Shown piece by piece: positions 40,801-52,800 of a stretch of 64,000 nucleotides of DNA (within the stretch, counting starts at the first letter, position 1; each line of letters opens with the position of its first letter). The notes beneath the pieces were generated by a model. The model searched no databases and had not been told where the DNA came from. It was given only the letters and a program-made list of their open reading frames with translations. The position numbers and the translations under genes were made by a program. This stretch comes from Leuctra nigra (taxonomy: Eukaryota > Arthropoda > Insecta > Plecoptera > Leuctridae), in the NCBI GenBank assembly GCA_934045905.1, contig OW203762.1:16400345-16464344 (forward strand). The letters are read 5' to 3'.

Positions 40801-43800
40801 AGTTAACACTGTCAATCTAGGAATGTCATTGGTTGTTGCCATGATAATACAGTCCTAAAAACCGTTTAAAAGTGAGCAAAGTATTGAAGACTGGCTTTTA
40901 TAGTCTTATTCTGATTGGTAACGTGTATTTATTTATTAAAAAAAAATATATTACAATAAACAACACTCTTCCCCTAAATCCCTAATAGGGATTTATCTGG
41001 GATTTTCTTATGGATAATCTGAAGCACTTGTAGTCAAAGTCTTTCATGCATTCTAAGACCATCTTATCAACGCGTTCACTAATTCTTAGAGAACCTATTA
41101 CATAAATTAAAATCCTAAAGGCCGATGTTTTCAATGCTCAGTTAATAATATTTCTTAATTGTAACAAAATTTAGTGGTCATAGAAATAATATTAACGTTA
41201 AACGTTAATAAAAACGGCCCTAAAAACGTTTAACAGTTGTTTTGGTCTACTGATGCGGATTGGTCCAAGTTGTGTTAGCTGCAAAAATCACTATGTCAGA
41301 TAATGTTAAAGCATAGAAAAGCCAGTCTTAAATACATGTCCAAATATTAACTATCCCACATGAATCCACAACGATATTGTGTCCCAGTGTATTGATTGTG
41401 ATGAAATAACGACGTGAATATAGCAGAGTGTTTTAGGCTTACATCGAGCTCTTTGAACAACACTATTGTGATACGACATGTACTTCACCGGCCGAGCTTC
41501 AAGTGTTGTTTTTCAGCAGCTACAACGCAGTTCCGCTGAGGAAATCAATTAAACAAATAATTTTGGCATTTTGTAGTGACGTGGTGTAGGGTTTTCATGT
41601 TACATTGCGGCATGTGTCAAATAAAATAAGACAGAATACGTGAAGGGTTCTAATATGGACAAGGGTGAGAAATGAAAATACAATGTGTGCGTTTGTTCTC
41701 AATAAATAAGAGGGTGCTTAATAAAAATGTGATATTTGCTTTAAATGTCTAGGTTGTAATTCATTTTACTTCATATCAGAAGAAATAACTTCAAACCAAA
41801 GCTAGGTTTATTTCAAAGAATTGCTTTAAAGTGTACTTTACAAGTATCTACAAAAAATCATATTAGAAGTAATAACTTCAGGCTAAAACTAGGTAGGTAC
41901 TTTCAAAAGTAAACTTGAATAGAGGTACACAAAAATCCATCAAAACAAATTAAATTTAAGAAAATGTGTGTAAATTTGTGTTAACTATTATCGAGCGACA
42001 GCAAATGAACACAAGGAACATAAAAGTTGTGTTTCATTAAAAATATCACTATACAGATGTTTTAAGTTTCTATGTTGGTGGTCTAACATTTTGTATGGAA
42101 AATATTTTAGCTCTTTGGCTAATAGTTTCATGGTATTTAAAGTCACACTTTTCAGCAACTAGGAAAATGGCGCCGGATTAATAATTACGATGGTAATAAG
42201 GAGGCGATTGTGAAGGACAGGTAAAGATGGACGGTGGGAAGGAGTCTGTCTTTAGGTCTGTTCGTTTTGCTTACTGCACTTTACTGCTCACTGCAAATCC
42301 GTTCGTTTTGCATCAAACTTGCTGTTCCGTCACTGCGATTGTGTTCGATTTGACACTGACAGTAGCTGCGCAGTGACTGCTCTTACAGCTGGGTAGAGAG
42401 GTGATGTAAATGCAGTAACTTTGCAGTAGGCGGCAAAATGGCGGATGTTTGAAATGTAAAATGTGTTTCTTATGGATGGATAGTGAAAAAACGCCTAAGG
42501 AGGAGAGAAATGAGTATTTGTTTCAGAGTTTAGTTTAGTTATATGTTATGAAATGATACATATTTATATAAAAATGCATTGGGATTAGACAAGAATTCTA
42601 TAAATGCAGAACATAACCTCACTTATTTTTACATTCTTCCCGCTAAATTCACAAGCCTCTAAACCAATAGGAAAAGGCCAGCCTGCCATCCTGCTGCAAA
42701 TGCGTTCGTTTTGTGTTGGTATAGCAAGCTACTGCAAGAGTTACCAGGGCCTACTGTAAGCTGCTGCTACTGCAACTGCAGTAAGCAAAACGAACAGACC
42801 TTTTGTTGTTTATTAGTAGGAACATTCCATCATCTGACTTTCAACTGAGAAAAGCCATGAAAACCCTACCTCAGGGATCGAACCAACGGCCTCCTAGAGA
42901 ACAAGTTCAGACGCGGTCTGATGTGCTTTAGGAACACTTAAGAATTCAATACCTCAATAAAAAATAGCAACAGTATACGTCGAACTATGATATAAAAACG
43001 CGTTTTTCTACTATCCAACTCTTATTCGGAGCTAATTCGACGAACACCGTTCCTTCTGATGCTCTCTACGTTGGCAAATACTGTACCTATAACGTGATTT
43101 ATGTGGTAGAAGTTTGTAGTTATGGAAGGTAACTTTATTTATAAGCGGGCCAAAGGGTAGATCCTGCAACTGCTCAACTCTCACTCAGCTTAGGTGTTCT
43201 GTAACTTTCAGTTTCACTGCAACACACCGTATTGCCACCTTCTAGCACCGTTCGCTCCTTCCATTTACAAACAAAATGTCTAAATAATTACCCAATGTCC
43301 ACATTTTATCATAAATGTTCTGCGATTTTGTCTTCAACAATTAACAACAGACCATGCAACGGATTTTCTTCATTTGTTGAACTAGTACGGTGGAGGATTA
43401 AGTATGTGAATATTTCAATACATTATTGCTTGCCTTCACGCCGAAAATCAATCCTAAAACCTAGTTGTTGGAAATTCACCTTAAGAGCGATTTACTGTTT
43501 TTTTCCGAGGGTACATCGCACAGTAAAATACCCTGTCAATGAACATATTCTTCGTAGGTAGACGACGCAGGAGAAGATGGGCTGTTGTTTGGGAAGTCCG
43601 TCTGAAATGATGAGAGACTTGGACTGGGAATCCTTAGAGAGTAGAAGAAAGATCACGCGTCCATGTAAGATGTTCAAAATGAGGAAGAATAAAGTTGGAT
43701 GGAAAGAAATGACTGGAAAGTTGAAGAAGGTTGAAGGAAATACATCAAGAAAGAACAATCAAGAAAGGAATGTTGCAGGAGTTTTTTTGTTGCTAAAACT

Positions 43801-46800
43801 GACAGTGGAAAATATTAGTATTTACAATGAGAACTATCAAAGACTGGAAATTGAAATGAACTTGATTTGACAGAAGATATGAACAGTAAAGAGTTCAAAG
43901 GACCGCAACTGAAATGAATAGAATGTATATTGAAGTATTGATATATTGTGAATAATTCCTTACCAATGTGTTAAAAAGTATTTTGTAAAGTGAGTAGGTA
44001 TATAACAAATAAATAAATAAATACAAATAAATAAAGAGAATGTGGTGAAAATCTCATATGAAAGAAACAATATGTGGTAAGCATTACTTCTTACTTCCTA
44101 CTTAGGCGTTGATAAGCGAGTAATAAGCGATATAAAAGCGATAAATCTTATCCAGATTATCCATCAGTAAAGCGAAGTATAAACTAAATCATTTTTCGGG
44201 TGAAACCAAGAGACCGATCTTGCTCAAAGAATCGATCGATTCTTTGTTTCTTGCTTGATCCGTTACTTATCGTTTGAACAACAGAGCACAAACAAAATAG
44301 CACCCAAAAACAGCGATACGAGCCATAAGTTTAAATGGGAACGCTTGCTTAGTGCTCGGTTCAAAACAGCTGTGCTATTCAACGTCAAAGTTGGTCACCG
44401 CTTAAATCACATTTGAAAAGCAATACAAGTTAAGGCAAGAACCGTCTAACTTTATTTGCCTGATTCATGCACCAAGCCACTAAATGATAATGAATCGCCA
44501 TCTTACCTGCTGCTACAACTTGGAAGACACATGGCGACCTCTGGTGTCCCACTGCATTAGCGCCCCAACAGGAGAGCTTCCCCTAACGTAGGTGAACTCA
44601 AGTTGCCTGATTCATGCACCCAGCAATCATAATGAGTCGCCATCTTACCTGCTGCTACAACTTGGAAGACACATGGCGACCTCTGGTGTCCCACTGCATT
44701 AGCGCCCCAACAGGCGAGCTTCCCCTAACGTAGGTGAACTCAAGTTGCCTGATTCATGCACCCAGCAATCATAATGAGTCGCCATCTTACCTGCTGCTAC
44801 AACTTGGAAGACACATGGCGACCTCTGGTGTCCCACTGCATTAGCGCCCCAACATGAGAGTGTCCCCTAACGTAGGTGAACTCAAGTTGCCTGATTCATG
44901 CACCCAGCAATCATAATGAGTCGCCATCTTACCTGCTGCTACAACTTGGAAGACACATGGCGACCTCTGGTGTCCCACTGCATTAGCGCCCCAACATGAG
45001 AGAGTCCCCTAACGTAGGTGAACTCAAGTTGCCTGATTCATGCACCCAAAAATCATAATGCGTCGCCATCTTACCTGCTGCTACAACTTGGAAGACACAT
45101 GGCGACCTCTGGTGTCCCACTGCATTAGCGCCCCAACAGGAGAGCGTCCCCTAACGTAGGTGAACTCAAGTTGCCTGATTCATGCACCCAGCAATCATAA
45201 TGCGTCGCCGTCTTACCTGCTGCTACAACTTGGAAGACACATGGCGACCTCTGGTGTCCCACTGCATTAGCGCCCCAACAGGAGAGCGTCCCGTAGTCCA
45301 TGTCTGACACCGGCGTATAGTTGAGCCTGGAGACGACGCCCGTGGTCGCGTGTCGGAACGACGGCACCTCCGTCAGGTCGCCGGAGTTGTTGAACGTCCA
45401 GTGGAAGGTGACCAGCGACGGGTTCGCGTCGACCTCGCACCGCAGCGCCACTGTCTCGTGCTTCAACGCGCCGTAGAGCTCCTCGCGGTCTTCCTTGCAG
45501 GTTGGCACGACTGCGAGATAACAAGATTTTTTTTTTATTAATTGGGGTTTAACGTCGCACTGTTCTGCAGCGAGGCTAATGGTGACGGATGAATGATTAT
45601 GATGCTGATTGGGAGATGATGGTGAAGAATAGGTAAGGATGGTAGATGGGAAGGAGGCGGAAGGAGGCGGCCTATTAGTAGGGTACATTCCAAGCGTGTG
45701 CCTATCGACTGAGTGATGCCACGTAATAACCATAAAGGAAGGACGGCCGCGAAAATCGAACCCCGGACATCCGGATTACAAGTTTAGAGCCAACTAGTCA
45801 AACATGTTCCGTAAGAATCATTGAAAAGTGGACTTCTAATCATACAGAAAGTATGACAGATAAGAAGAAACGGTATTGTCTTATTTGTAGGTAACCTTCC
45901 CAACATTTGCCTCCCGACTGAGAGAAACCACGAAATAACCAGGTTTACGCCGGATTGAATCAGATCTCTAGTTGTAAATTATGTGTGTAAATTCCATTCC
46001 GAAGAAGAATCTAGTGGAGCGGTCGCTCCACACAGCCAAGTCGTACCGTACACTCACAGTCACTCTACATATACCGTAAATGCCTATATAAACTGAGGAG
46101 CAGACCAACTACTTTTACTGTAAGCAACAACATAGCATTTTCAGCCTACTGGATCTCAACTATGAAAAATCTCTCATTGTTGTGAAATGTCTTAATTTTG
46201 AGCTATGGCCCACCTGACAACATATACATCACGCGACAACAACCAGTCATGCCGTTTACGACCTAGAGGGCAGTGAAAATCGTGAAATTACACCGCTTTC
46301 TTCTTCTTCTTCTTCTTCTTCTTCTTCTTCAGATGATATCAGAAAAGGTCGCTGTCACCGCCACAGCCTAAACGGCTGAACCGATCAACCTGAAATTTTT
46401 ACCACATATGCACTTTTGGCGTCTGATGATACCTTGCCTCTTGTGATTTTTTGTGCCGCCATTTTTAAACCGGAAGTGACGTCATATATGAAAAACGGCT
46501 GGACCGATTAGAACGAAATTAGCGCCATTCGATTTAGATGGTCATCTATATGAAGTATGTTACTTAAAAATATAATTTTCTTATATTCTAAACCGGAAGT
46601 GACGTCATAAATTTGCAATATTTAGCTTATTTCATCAAATTATACTTTAAATACACATATAATTATCTTACATTGTAACATAGACAATACAAAAACACAG
46701 TGATCTCGGCCGCCATTCCTGAAACCGGAAGTGACGTCATACATCGAAAACGCCTGTACCGATTGCCACTGAACTAGCTCCTGTCTATTCATTCTGCAAT

Positions 46801-49800
46801 CTATTTGAAAAATCAATTGGGATAAATGAATATACAAATAACGGTACCGGAAATGGCGGCAGGAACCACTAAATGAAACCGGAAGTGACGTCATATATTG
46901 AAAACGGCATGAGCGATTTGACGGAAATTAGCGCTATTGAATTCAGAAGGTCATTCATGAAGTATCAACTAGATAAAACTAGATTGTTTTCTTATTACCT
47001 ATACAGGAAATGACGTCATTAATATGCTAAATGACACTAAATTCACCACTTTATACTTTTAATAGATATTTAGTAAACATACATTGTGAATAATGATAAA
47101 TTCAAGGTTGCAGTGCTCTCGGCCGCCATTTTATAAAACAGGAAGTGACGTCATATATCGAAAACGGCTGTACCGATTGCAACTAAATTTTGGAATTGTG
47201 TAGGACTTATAATTATGAATTTAATACGACATTATTTTCGGCCGCCATTGTTAAAACCGGAAGTGACGTCATAAATCGAAAACGGATGTACCGATTGCAA
47301 CCAAATTTTAGAATTATGTCGGACTAATAATTATGAATTCAAGACGACATTATTTTCGGCCGCCATTGTTAAAACCGGAAGTGACGTCATATATCGAAAA
47401 TGGCTGTACCGATTGCAACCAAATTTTGGAAATGTGTTGTACTAATAATTATGAATTCAAGACGACATTATTTTCGGCCGCCATTGTTAAAACCGGAAGT
47501 GACGTCATATATCAAAAACGGCTGTACCGATTGCAACCAAATTTTGGAAATGTGTAGGAGTAATAATTATGAATTCAAGACGACATTATTTTCGGCCGCC
47601 ATTGCTAAAACCGGAAGTGACGTCATATATCGAAAACGGCTGGACCGATTGTAACGAAACTTAAAGCTATTCTTCTTGGATAATTATTTTAATCTTATAT
47701 ACCAAACGCAACTTTTCTAAGTATCCAAATCGGCATAGGCGTATTTTTTTAAAGAAATAAGTTCTTGCACGGACACAAGCTGTGCTACAAGCTGTATGAA
47801 TAAACTAACAAAAGAAGTGATATCCCAGAAAAAAACACTCCGTGTAAAAAAGGCAGCCAAGTCTCTTTACTTTAAAAAAATTCAACACCGAAAAGGAGTG
47901 ATATCAAAAAAGGAGCCAAGTCAATGACATTTCCAAATATTTAATCGTATCTTTGAAATAAAAGTATAAACACCGAGAAATACTTTACAAAAGGACTTGG
48001 CGCATCGTTTTTTTAAAGACATTTTTCTATTCATAAGCATGTGCCATTTATATACAACCGTCATTTTGAATGTTTAGAATAATAGGGAAACATCTTTCAA
48101 TTAGGTACATATTATACATACCTTCTGTAAAATATTTTCTATATGATTATATACGCTATGAAACTTGTTGTCTATGCTTTCTATAAATATACACAATAGT
48201 TATCTTCGTAATATTGTTTCGTGGTGAATATAATTAAGTCTCATGCGTTATACCTTCTCATCATGTAACAATTTCTATTAATACACATTTTATAAAAATA
48301 CATTTCACAAAGAAGACAGTCATATTGAATTTCTATTAAAAAATTTTACTTTATACACTTGACACTTCAAAAATATATAATTGTGTTCCATTAGTTAGTA
48401 ATTATTTGACAACGTTTCATGATTTCCTTCAGTCAAGATCAAATTATGAAAAGATACCAGTCTAATATCGCCATATCAACAGTACTGCAAGAATATGTAT
48501 GAGCCCACTTCCAATTGATATGAAGGGATGTGTGTTGTGAAAAATATCCGACCGAACCGGGGCACGAACTTGGGACCTCTCACTTGCCGGGCGAGAGCTC
48601 TACCAACTGAGCTACCCGATCGGACGGGCGGACATTAGACACAACACACTGATGAGGATCCTGACTCCTGACTCCATGGAAGTTTTCCAAAGAAACCTAC
48701 ATTCTCACCACTTCCAATTGTTATCTAATTCTTTCACCCTTATATTACTTATATATTACAGCATAAAATCATGCTTCTATCGCCATTGACAAAACTATAA
48801 AATAGTCATTACTAAAAGTAGCTTGATTCATAGATTCTGGCTCTAATAGAAAGAGGAAAATGTACCTACTTGTAAATTTCTTTCCACTTTTAGGATAGAA
48901 TGATGTCTTTAAAAAAACGATGCGCCAAGTCCTTTTGTAAAGTATTTCTCGGTGTTTATACTTTTATTTCAAAGATACGATTAAATATTTGGAAATGTCA
49001 TTGACTTGGCTCCTTTTTTGATATCACTCCTTTTCGGTGTTGAATTTTTTTAAAGTAAAGAGACTTGGCTGCCTTTTTTACACGGAGTGTTTTTTTCTGG
49101 TTGACTTTGCTTTTTATGTCCAATGGGCAATGAATTGTTAATTATTCCAGATTTGACTTGCGGCTTCCTGACATCAACAAAAACGTAATCATTATCATTA
49201 TAGCTATAAGCAAAATGAAAGCTCTCCAAGCATGTAATAAAAACAAGGAAAAACTACAAACCTGGCTAAAATGAAGATGAAACCTAGCAATAACAATGGG
49301 CTATAGTTTCTGTGAGAAATCTTAGAGTAAAATACCAAAGTCAGAGAATAGAATGTTATTCAAGAGAAAGAGAGAATGGGTTGAAATTAGAATGAAAAAT
49401 ATATGCTCTTTTGTGCGCAAAATTAAATTAACAAAATGAGAAGAAAAGAATAAAAGCTGTGAACTGAAGAATGGGAATTGTGAAGCGTCTATGGGAAGAA
49501 ATTATTTAATAAAATATTAGACTGGGAAATCTGAATTGAAAAATACGAAATGAAAAACGTTTGCCGTTTGAATTCTTTTATCGGCGACAAGTGTATATCA
49601 TAATTTGCTTTTTTTAATAATAAAATGACTGCATTATCAAGAATTCACGGTTTACAATCAACTTTTGTGTTCTAGAATGGCACACTTAAAGTTAGATATG
49701 CTTTTATAGAACATTCCAGAAAAATGTGGATGCTTCTCTTTTTAAAGACTACACGACGGCGACATTCTTCTATTCATTTCATTAGATTCTCCGTTGCGAA

Positions 49801-52800
49801 GAAACGGGTTTGTTTCTCTCTTACAATTAGGTTTTAAATTTTTCACTCATTTATAAAAAGTAAAAAATGTGTTTCTATATATATTTGCATTCATTTCATG
49901 CTACTAGTTTTTTCTGTCGTCTAGCCATTAATTTAAATTAAACAACCTGCTACCCATGCTGTTGTAAGAGCAAACATTTACTTCAATTAGTGAGGAAAGA
50001 TTTTTAATCAAAGGCGACACTGCTCTACAAACACAGCCCGTAGTTTTATTCTACATAAAATCCACGAAGAGCACAACTTTCAACTTAATTACTTTTGACA
50101 AATTTCGTAAACTTTCCCATGAATAATCTTAAAAACCAATCAGGAAAATTTTGTTTAATAGAAAAATTCATTGAGGTTGAGAAAGAATATTTTTCAGTGG
50201 CGAAAACAGGTAACAATGTAAAATTTATACATTGGTGCCTCTCTATTTATTTAGTCACTTAGGTATACACCGTGTAAACTTGACCAACGAAATTACGGCC
50301 AAATGGATTGGCTGTTTAAGATTTGATGGCATCATCCGTTGAAGTATATGCTAACGCATAATCTAGCTGTGTAGTGTTAGACCTGATTACAATAACAATG
50401 ATTGATGATTGTCAAGGAACCTGACCAGCAGCCATTCCGTTTCGTTCAAATACCGTGTTTACTTTGGCAAAATGTACGCATATTTCAGCTAAAAGCAAAG
50501 TTTAATAGGTAAATTGAGATTGTAAATTGTAAAATAGTTGAACGCAAGTAAAACACTGTGAATATCAGAGCACTACCATTCAATTTCACAGCCGTTTCCC
50601 TCGTAATTTACAAACATTTTGATACGATGAATTTGATGTAATGTGACTCAAATGAAATAAAGATGGACGTTTCTAGAGCACATGCGTTATCATGGCTGTA
50701 CTACTTGTGCAAATGTAATAATGACAATCCTGATGGCAATATTGTCACCATGCATCTGCAAACATCCTGTGCAATATGCAAGTTTCTATGAGACATTGTG
50801 TCAATTTACATGTTATTGCACTTTCAGATATTCGCAAATATGATATCAAGCTGATGTATCACACCGTATTATTAAAATAAAGAGAGCATGTGTGTACATT
50901 TAAATTGAGATTGTCTTCAAATTTATGAAGAGAAGATAAAATAAACGCTGAAAATAAGTGAACAAAGAGTAAACAAACTGTTCAGTGGTACAGGGTATAG
51001 AAGAAACAGCCATTGCAATTTAGAAAACCAGTATTCTGAGATAAAGGAAATAATTCTATATCCTGTTGCATTGATTCATTTGTATTAGAGATACCTACGT
51101 GTGAAGTGCCACTGTTGTGTACATGAAGGTGATATTTTCAAAGCAAGAAGTGTTTAATGAAAGCTCATATTGTCGACAGGAGCCTGACATGTTTTCTAAG
51201 TCAATCATTATAGTTATATTGAGGCGTTCTATTGAAAATAACTGACTGCCATCATTCAAATAAGATGGGATGAAGGCAGAATTACTGGAGTCATTAAAAC
51301 GGACATCGGGCCCTCTACCTCTGACGTAGGTACATAAATAAACAGTCAATGAAGACGTTGTTCCCACTTAAGGTTAATATCATCGTCGTGAGTAAACAAC
51401 GTGCGACACATAAGACGTCGTCCATATCACGACGCCAGCGACGCCTGCGAGGGAAAGGTAAACGACGCCCGGGATAGAGCGTCGCTCCCACGGGGACGTC
51501 CCACGACGTCGTGTGGAGTGACGCCGGGAGGGAAACCGTCGCGAAGATATGTGGGGAAGAGGTTGTTCTGAACAAACATGGAGGCGACACATCTGGGTCA
51601 CGATCGGTTCGGTTTCTATTTGATCGCAAGTTAACTGCGGATGTGTTTTCATATGGTACGATACCGCGGGCAAGTGTTTTGATAAAGAGAGAAGACACGT
51701 TGATCCTTTCAGTGTCCAAGGAAATAGCTAACAGATTGAATGTGCATCTGTTTTCTTCTCAGTGCATCTAACATAATCTGAAGTGCATTTCAATTCAAGT
51801 TATTCAATTGAATTGTATAGATGTTTGAAATCAAAGTACCTACTACCGTTGAAAATGGAGGTTAATGGAAAATGGAAACTCTTTTGCTGTGAGATGGACT
51901 ATCAATACAAAGTTTGACAGCTGGAAGTGATCTAGAAAAATGGTTTCCTGCATGCGGTTTACCTTGAGGATAATTCTAAGAAGGGATATAGCCAATATCC
52001 GCTGTGATAAATTACAAATCCAGCGTCGTCAATATCGCAATTTCTCTGCATATTTTCTAACCTTTTTGTGTAGCTTTTAATAAAATTTGGCGGTGACACA
52101 AACATGTACTTGTCATGCTGGGATAGTCACATATCTCAATTTGGTACAATAAGGCACATTTAAAGTACTGTTTCACAATGAAGCTTGAACGAACAGTTTA
52201 ACAGTTAGGACCATCAAAATACATACACTTTGTCGATTTGGGGAAAAACAAGAGGGAAAATTCTGTATAGTGACGACAATCTGAAGGGAACATACACGTA
52301 AAATATAAACTCATATTTTGAGAACTTATCCATCCCTCCCTTAAATTCGAGCAATCACGGAAAACTATTACACTCTGGCGGCCATGTGGTACAAATACAC
52401 TTAGTTCAATGGGGGACGTTCAACCTTTAGGGTTAGTGATAAATAATATCGCATTTATAGTTCAAACCGATATAAGTATATAGCCAAATATAAAACGCAA
52501 TAATTTAGATTGGCTCTAAATTCTCATTGCAGTTGTAAAAACGAAGTGTCAAAACGAAGATGAGAATATAGGCACCGTGCGTTAAAACCCCAGAGCCACG
52601 AGTGAAAGAAATAAGCAACATTTGGTGGAGACGATCTTTAACTGTTTTATTTCTCATTGCCCATGACCTAGCAACCGATGAAAGTCAACAAATATGCTCA
52701 AGATAGATCAGAATTATAACCTAGGCTTGCAAAATAATACTGTAATCAGATTCAGTGAAATTGTGTACACTTTGTCATTATTATTTTGATTGCGAATAAA

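Noticed and set aside
44456..45290. CRISPR-like array
   Set aside because: Units are contiguous 142-bp copies of an exon edge without unique spacers, in an animal genome.
47333..47654. Plus-strand frames with repeated LKPEVTSYI
   Set aside because: They are produced by the 118-bp ETS/CRE array units.
48545..48630. Possible functional tRNA gene (minus strand)
   Set aside because: A and B boxes are present, but the anticodon loop is too long, the acceptor stem does not pair and 13-bp duplications mark a SINE insertion.
51095..51719. Overlapping minus-strand frames of 90-134 codons
   Set aside because: Three frames overlap the same CpG-rich strip and none shows motifs; kept only as an unexplained segment.
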